In this document: positions 59,890-64,000 of the stretch, piece by piece
Position numbering within the stretch: the first letter of the stretch is position 1
Layout of the letters: every line of letters starts with the position of its first letter
Assembly: GCA_015179125.1 (NCBI GenBank)
Contig: WHVA01000009.1
Span: 372,001 to 436,000, forward strand
Direction of reading: 5' to 3'
Source of the DNA: Gautieria morchelliformis
Taxonomy: Eukaryota > Basidiomycota > Agaricomycetes > Gomphales > Gomphaceae
DNA: 64,000 nt
Notes under the pieces: model-generated
Database searches by the model: none
Told to the model about the DNA's origin: nothing
What the model saw: the letters and a program-made list of their open reading frames with translations, nothing else
Position numbers and translations under genes: made by a program

Positions 59890-62045
59890 ATGCTCACTGG
59901 CATAACAGTGGCAGCACGCTTGATGTCCATTCTAGTGACATTAACCTTACTCCTCGCAGTTCGACTCATGAACAGGAAACGCCTGCTCAAAGGTGAGGAT
60001 CTCAGTCCTCTCACAAGTCGGAATTGCTACTCGGTAACATTTTTGACCTGTACGATAGGTCTACGTCTACCTCCTGGCCCTCCAGGGCATTGGATCTTAG
60101 GGAACCTTAAAGACATGCCCACTCAGCATGAGTGGAAGACGTATGCAGAGTGGGCGAAGAAATATGGTAATTAATCTCACTGAGTCTTACTGCAACTCGC
60201 CTACTCATCGGCACCAGGCGGACTTGTTCACATCAAACTACTGGGTCAATCCATGGTGATTATCGATACGGCAGACATCGCTTATGAATTGTTCGAGAAA
60301 CGATCCTCCATATATTCCGATCGAACCGAACTTCCCATGTTGAATGACTTGTGCGTAATATATCTTGGACCGCAAGTAGTTTTAAGTGGCCATAATACTC
60401 GCCTAGAATGGGGTTTGGCTGGGCTATGACTTTTATGCGCTATGGAGAAGTATGGCGTCGGAATCGCGCCCTGATGCACAAGAAATTCCATCCTGCTGCA
60501 GCTGCCAAATATCAGCCCATCCAAGCCAAACATACTCGGTCAGAAATTCATTTACTTCCAATCCAAGACTGAATGATGTCCAGACGTCTGCTTCGACGGT
60601 TGTGTGAGTCCCCAGATAATTTCGTTGATCACATACGACATACTTCCGGTGCGATTATCATGGAGGTAGGCCTCTGCCGATGTATCAATGGGTTCTTCAA
60701 ATAGTTTGTCAATTTTACAGCTTGTGTATGCGATCAATGTTCGTGATAAGGACGATCCCTACATTACAACCGCGGAAAAGGTATTGTCTCATCTCAACGC
60801 AGCAGGGAATCCAGGAGCTTTTCTGGTTGATGTACTGCCGATATGTGCACTTTCGAGGCTTAATCATGGTTGATTGTTTTTCACTGACTAGTGAGCAGTG
60901 AAATACGTCCCAGAATGGTTCCCAGGCGCAGGATTTCGCAAGACTGCTAGGCTATGGCGACAGGATATCACAGACATGAATGTGGTGCCGTTTGAGGCCG
61001 TCAAGAAGGCACTCGTGCGTGCACATATTAGCCTAAAGTCGACTGTATTTACTTGATGTTGAAAGAATGCCGGCAACGCAAGCCCTTCATTCACTTCGTC
61101 ATTGCTGGAGGATCTCACTAGCAATACGACCGCACGTGCTGATGAAGAGACTATTATCCGTGGGGTCGGATCAACCGTGTATGGAGCCGGATCAGACACG
61201 GTTGCTCTTCTCCCAGCCTCTCGAACACTCCAACACACTGACCAAGACATTTTATAGACAGTGCATACGCTGCATACATTCATACTTGCCATGGTGCTCT
61301 CACCCGAAGTGCAAAAAAGAGCTCAGGCAGAACTTGACGCTGTGGTGGGGCCAAACCGACTTCCTGAATTCGAGGACCGGAACAATCTGCCTTATATCAA
61401 TGCCCTCTGCAAGGAAATTTTAAGATGGCATCCTTTGTTACCCATTGGAGTTGCACATGCTACTACTCAAGACGACATCTATGATGGGTACTTCATACCT
61501 AAAGGTGCCATCATATTAGGCAATTCTTGGTGATCGACAAGCTGTCCTGTTTGAACTTAAATTCTGACTTGTTGCAATAGGCAGATACTCCACGACAAAG
61601 CTGTATATGGTTCAAATACTGAGGATTTCAACCCAGAGCGATTTCTCGACCCTAATGTGAAATATCCAAATGCAGCATTTGGGTACGGGAGGAGGTGGGT
61701 CATATTGAAGCCTGGGGCGCTAGATTATGTTTACATGCACGGCAAATTATCAGGATATGTCCTGGTCGACACCTAGCCGATAATTCCGTGTTCATCACCG
61801 TGGCATCAATCCTGACAGTTTTCGATATCACTCCTGCCAGAGACAGCACCACTGGCGAGGAAATTCCTGTCAGCAAAGCATTCACATCAGGATTCTTTTC
61901 GTATGTGTCATGCAATTGATTAGTATCGAGTTTTGTTGTGGTGATTTGCGCTTATGGAACTTGCAGACATCCTGAGCCATTTATATGCTCAATCCGGCCA
62001 CGATCAGACGCATCAGAAGCACTGATTTTCCAGGGCGAAGTATAA
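59890..62045 (+). CDS. Cytochrome P450 monooxygenase
   Basis: Twelve exons join in frame to 514 aa: 59890-59992, 60059-60166, 60218-60350, 60407-60538, 60584-60665, 60721-60844, 60899-61014, 61066-61200, 61258-61529, 61581-61694, 61754-61900, 61967-62045. An N-terminal membrane anchor (SILVTLTLLLAV) is followed by the proline hinge LPPGPPG, the helix C motif WRRNRALMHKKF, the helix I oxygen-binding motif GAGSDTT, the helix K ExxR motif (KEILRW), a PERF-type motif (FNPERFLD) and the haem loop FGYGRRICPGRHLA with the Cys ligand. It looks like a microsomal class II fungal P450, similar in style to CYP64-type enzymes; the substrate is unknown. No cluster of biosynthetic genes is visible beside it. 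One intron (61201-61257) uses a weak GTTGCT donor. The gene is intact in my model. Confidence 0.93.
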
Positions 62046-62572
62046 GATGAGATGGCCAGCTATGATTGTTTGGTGGTAGCCCCATTGTACATCCAGCACT
62101 TGTTTTCTGGCCGAGTAGAATCTCTGCCATGATGGGTACCATTTTATGTCCCCGATTGAGGCTGGTGGAGCTGGCTAATGGGGGCTAACATTATTTATGT
62201 GTACAGCATTCAGAAGGAGCTTGTTACTTTGAGGTTACTCAGTCCTTTAGAATTTTGGATTTATCGTTGAGCCATGGCATAAATGCGCCTATACCTGTTG
62301 TATACTACAAATATCCAGCTATATCATGCCTCGCCTGTTTTCCAGTTCAGAATATCAGCTTAATCACCAGCCCTGAAACATTGTACTCATCACCTGGCCC
62401 ATTCACCCAAGGTTAAAATTAATGCTGGGATACCCACCATCCCCGGCATCACTGGGAATCTTCTCAGCCCACAACCATTTAGGTCGCTGCCGGTGTGGGT
62501 AGTTGACCCAATGAATCCTATTGGATGGACCCACCCCAAAAGACAAAAATTGATATAATTTTTATTTTATTT
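62046..62572. other. Intergenic stretch after the P450 gene
   Basis: No gene seen. It contains the inverted copy of the dispersed 40-bp unit, followed by an AT-rich tract. Confidence 0.4.
62495..62534 (-). repeat. Dispersed 40-bp unit, inverted copy
   Basis: The reverse complement matches 18107-18146 over all 40 bp with about three mismatches, including the GTGGGT and ACCCAC ends. Confidence 0.7.
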
Positions 62573-63107
62573 TATATAGGTCTTATACATTGATGGATTT
62601 GAAGAGTTGGTTGAGAAGGCCGAGTACACAGATTGGTGATCAACTGTGATGAATTTTCGTCAAGGTGACCCTGTGATCCAGAGTCACATTGCATTGATGT
62701 TGGATGGCAGGCCAAAGGATGACGATCCATCTGCATGGTATGGACATGTGGCGTGGGGCTACGGGGCCAGTCCAAGCATTCAAGTCCTTATGGCGACTCC
62801 CACGCTCCAAATGGTCCTTGAGTGAACACAGACAGTGCTGAAGGTTTGGCCCGACTTTCAGGGAGAATTGCATGAGGAGATGGAGCAGTGGGTGACCGAT
62901 GCAGCAGAAGTTCAGGTGATATGACCCCTTTGTAGGTTGTTCGCTAACTTTTTGGGGCCTAGGCTGAGCTTCGGAGGGCACTCTGGGTTGAGGCAGTAGT
63001 TGACCCAGAATTCGAATGGCCACCTGAAGTGGATGAGTTGGTGAAATGTTACGACCATGCAGTTCCGATGATACCCAGTTCCACACACATTCCAACCCTC
63101 CAATAGT
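62573..63107 (+). pseudogene. Relic of a retroelement gag-like gene
   Basis: After a possible intron end (TATATAG) frames read YIDGFEELVEKAEYTDW, then, past a stop, MNFRQGDPVIQSHIALMLDG and RPKDDDPSAWYGHVAWGYG. After another stop come VWPDFQGELHEEMEQWVTD and, beyond a likely short intron near 62918-62961, AELRRALWVEAVVDPEFEWP. The FRQG...IQ...IALMxDGRPxDDDPxAWY pattern recalls capsid-region sequences of basidiomycete LTR elements. Several stops make it a relic. Confidence 0.45.
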
Positions 63108-64000
63108 TCCAATATTCCGCCCCTTGTTTTATTTCCCTTCTTCTTTTGACTCTATTACTTGGACCCACCGGACCCGCCTCTCAGTACAGCAAGACCATAT
63201 GTCCGGTCCTCCTTGTAGTTCGTTGTCAGATATGTTTTCCGACCCCTTGTTCTTTTGCCATTGTTTTACCTTACCCTGAATCCCCCTTGTAGTCCCCTTG
63301 TTCCCAATTAGTTAATTACCCTGTATGTCTATCCAACTTCCGCTCCCTCCAGAATTTGCTTAGTACTACCTCATTACATGTTGTCTCAGCTCTTTGTATA
63401 AAAGCCTCTCATGCATGCTGTTATTCCACAATCAGATAATCACCTCCGATACTTGATTTCCTTCGCTCTATCTCCTGTTCTTAGCACAATGAGTTTAGCA
63501 AGACCTCCATCTCCCCGCCTTCCACCTTCTGACTCAGTTCCGACTCAAGTTTCAACTTTTGTTTAGTTCGATACTTTCCGACTTCTGACCCACGTTCCGA
63601 AATACTTAGGATGATAGTTCATTGGGTGCGTAACATATAAGTTGAAGCTGTTGTCCTTTCCAGTTCCGACTTGTGGAAATCTTGATATATACCATGAAAG
63701 AGATAAAGGAAGTGAAGGTGTGGTTGGAGAGTTCAGCTTTCACATTACACCTGGTGTTCGTGGAAGCTGACACTAGCTCAGCCCTGTGTCCCGTCTTATT
63801 GCGACACCCATGGAAGGAGCCTGAAGTGAAGCAAAGGACTGGGAAGGACCCGGAAGGTATGTTACCTGCATTACTTTATGTGATACACCAGCTATTGTGA
63901 TTATGGGCTTTGGCAAAGCTCCTATCCTTTTTCACAGACACTGGCGGTCCCACGAGAATCGCCCGAGCCACAGTGCATTGAGCGACCTGTGTGGACGAAG
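63108..64000. other. Right edge: promoter-like leader and no complete gene
   Basis: TATAAAAG at about 63398 lies some 90 bp before an ATG at 63490 whose short frame (MSLARPPSPRLPPSDSVPTQ) looks like the start of a retroelement gag, but it stops after about 24 codons. A 75-codon frame at 63673-63900 has no recognisable features. The next gene may begin beyond the window. Confidence 0.35.

Noticed and set aside
59890..62045. P450 gene as a pseudogene, because several raw frames end early
   Set aside because: All eleven introns have plausible borders and every junction keeps phase, giving 514 aa with all P450 motifs.
62572..63095. Minus-strand frames near the right edge (67 and 151 codons)
   Set aside because: The plus strand of the same bases gives a coherent gag-like series, so the minus frames are shadows.

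Overview
The window looks like nuclear DNA of a filamentous basidiomycete, most likely an Agaricomycete. The genes carry many short introns (about 40-66 nt) with GT-AG borders, the exon-dense FACT subunit SPT16 matches fungal sequence closely, and the mobile elements are fungal types: Crypton, Copia, and chromodomain Gypsy. The family names below come from motif recognition by eye; no database search was run. Exon models were built by keeping reading frame and splice signals consistent.

Layout. 1-519 (-) is the N-terminal part of an unknown nuclear-type protein that leaves the window. It is divergent to SPT16 (1303-5408, +), an essential histone chaperone gene that I could splice completely into 1071 aa. 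5.4-9 kb holds a candidate MITE, a broken gene of a fungal family with a conserved His and Cys, and an intact aminoglycoside-phosphotransferase-like kinase gene (7885-8901, -). 9.4-13.4 kb is a 16-exon Crypton-type tyrosine-recombinase gene with an added SAP domain. 13.4-20.2 kb is repeat-rich decayed DNA: GTGATTC arrays, a 90-bp tandem repeat, a broken multi-exon gene, a glycosyltransferase-2 fragment, and a truncated second copy of the kinase with a fold-back insertion. 20271-22162 (-) is an intact secreted DUF1996 + WSC protein gene. 22.2-25.2 kb holds no recognisable gene.

25863-57751 is a single 32-kb nest of LTR retrotransposons. A Copia element (Copia1, LTRs of 167 bp, TSD CGACC, minus orientation) was split twice: once by a young, intact Copia element (Copia2, 50278-55523, LTRs identical by eye, TSD GAGTT), and once by a Gypsy element (Gypsy1, 27013-49389, TSD GATTC read on the minus strand). 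The 3' LTR of Gypsy1 was in turn split by an inverted solo LTR (TSD AACTC), and that solo LTR by a second Gypsy element (Gypsy3, 38023-47175, TSD TCAAC). Both Gypsy elements carry an extra open region between pol and the 3' LTR. LTR differences and nonsense codons fall mainly at CpG sites, which suggests methylation-driven decay.

57.7-59.9 kb is repeat DNA with palindromes and a MITE-like element. An intact 12-exon cytochrome P450 gene (59890-62045, +; 514 aa) follows, then a gag-like relic and a TATA-bearing leader near the right edge. The host genes (SPT16, kinase, DUF1996-WSC, P450) do not form an evident pathway or cluster; they are islands among mobile DNA.
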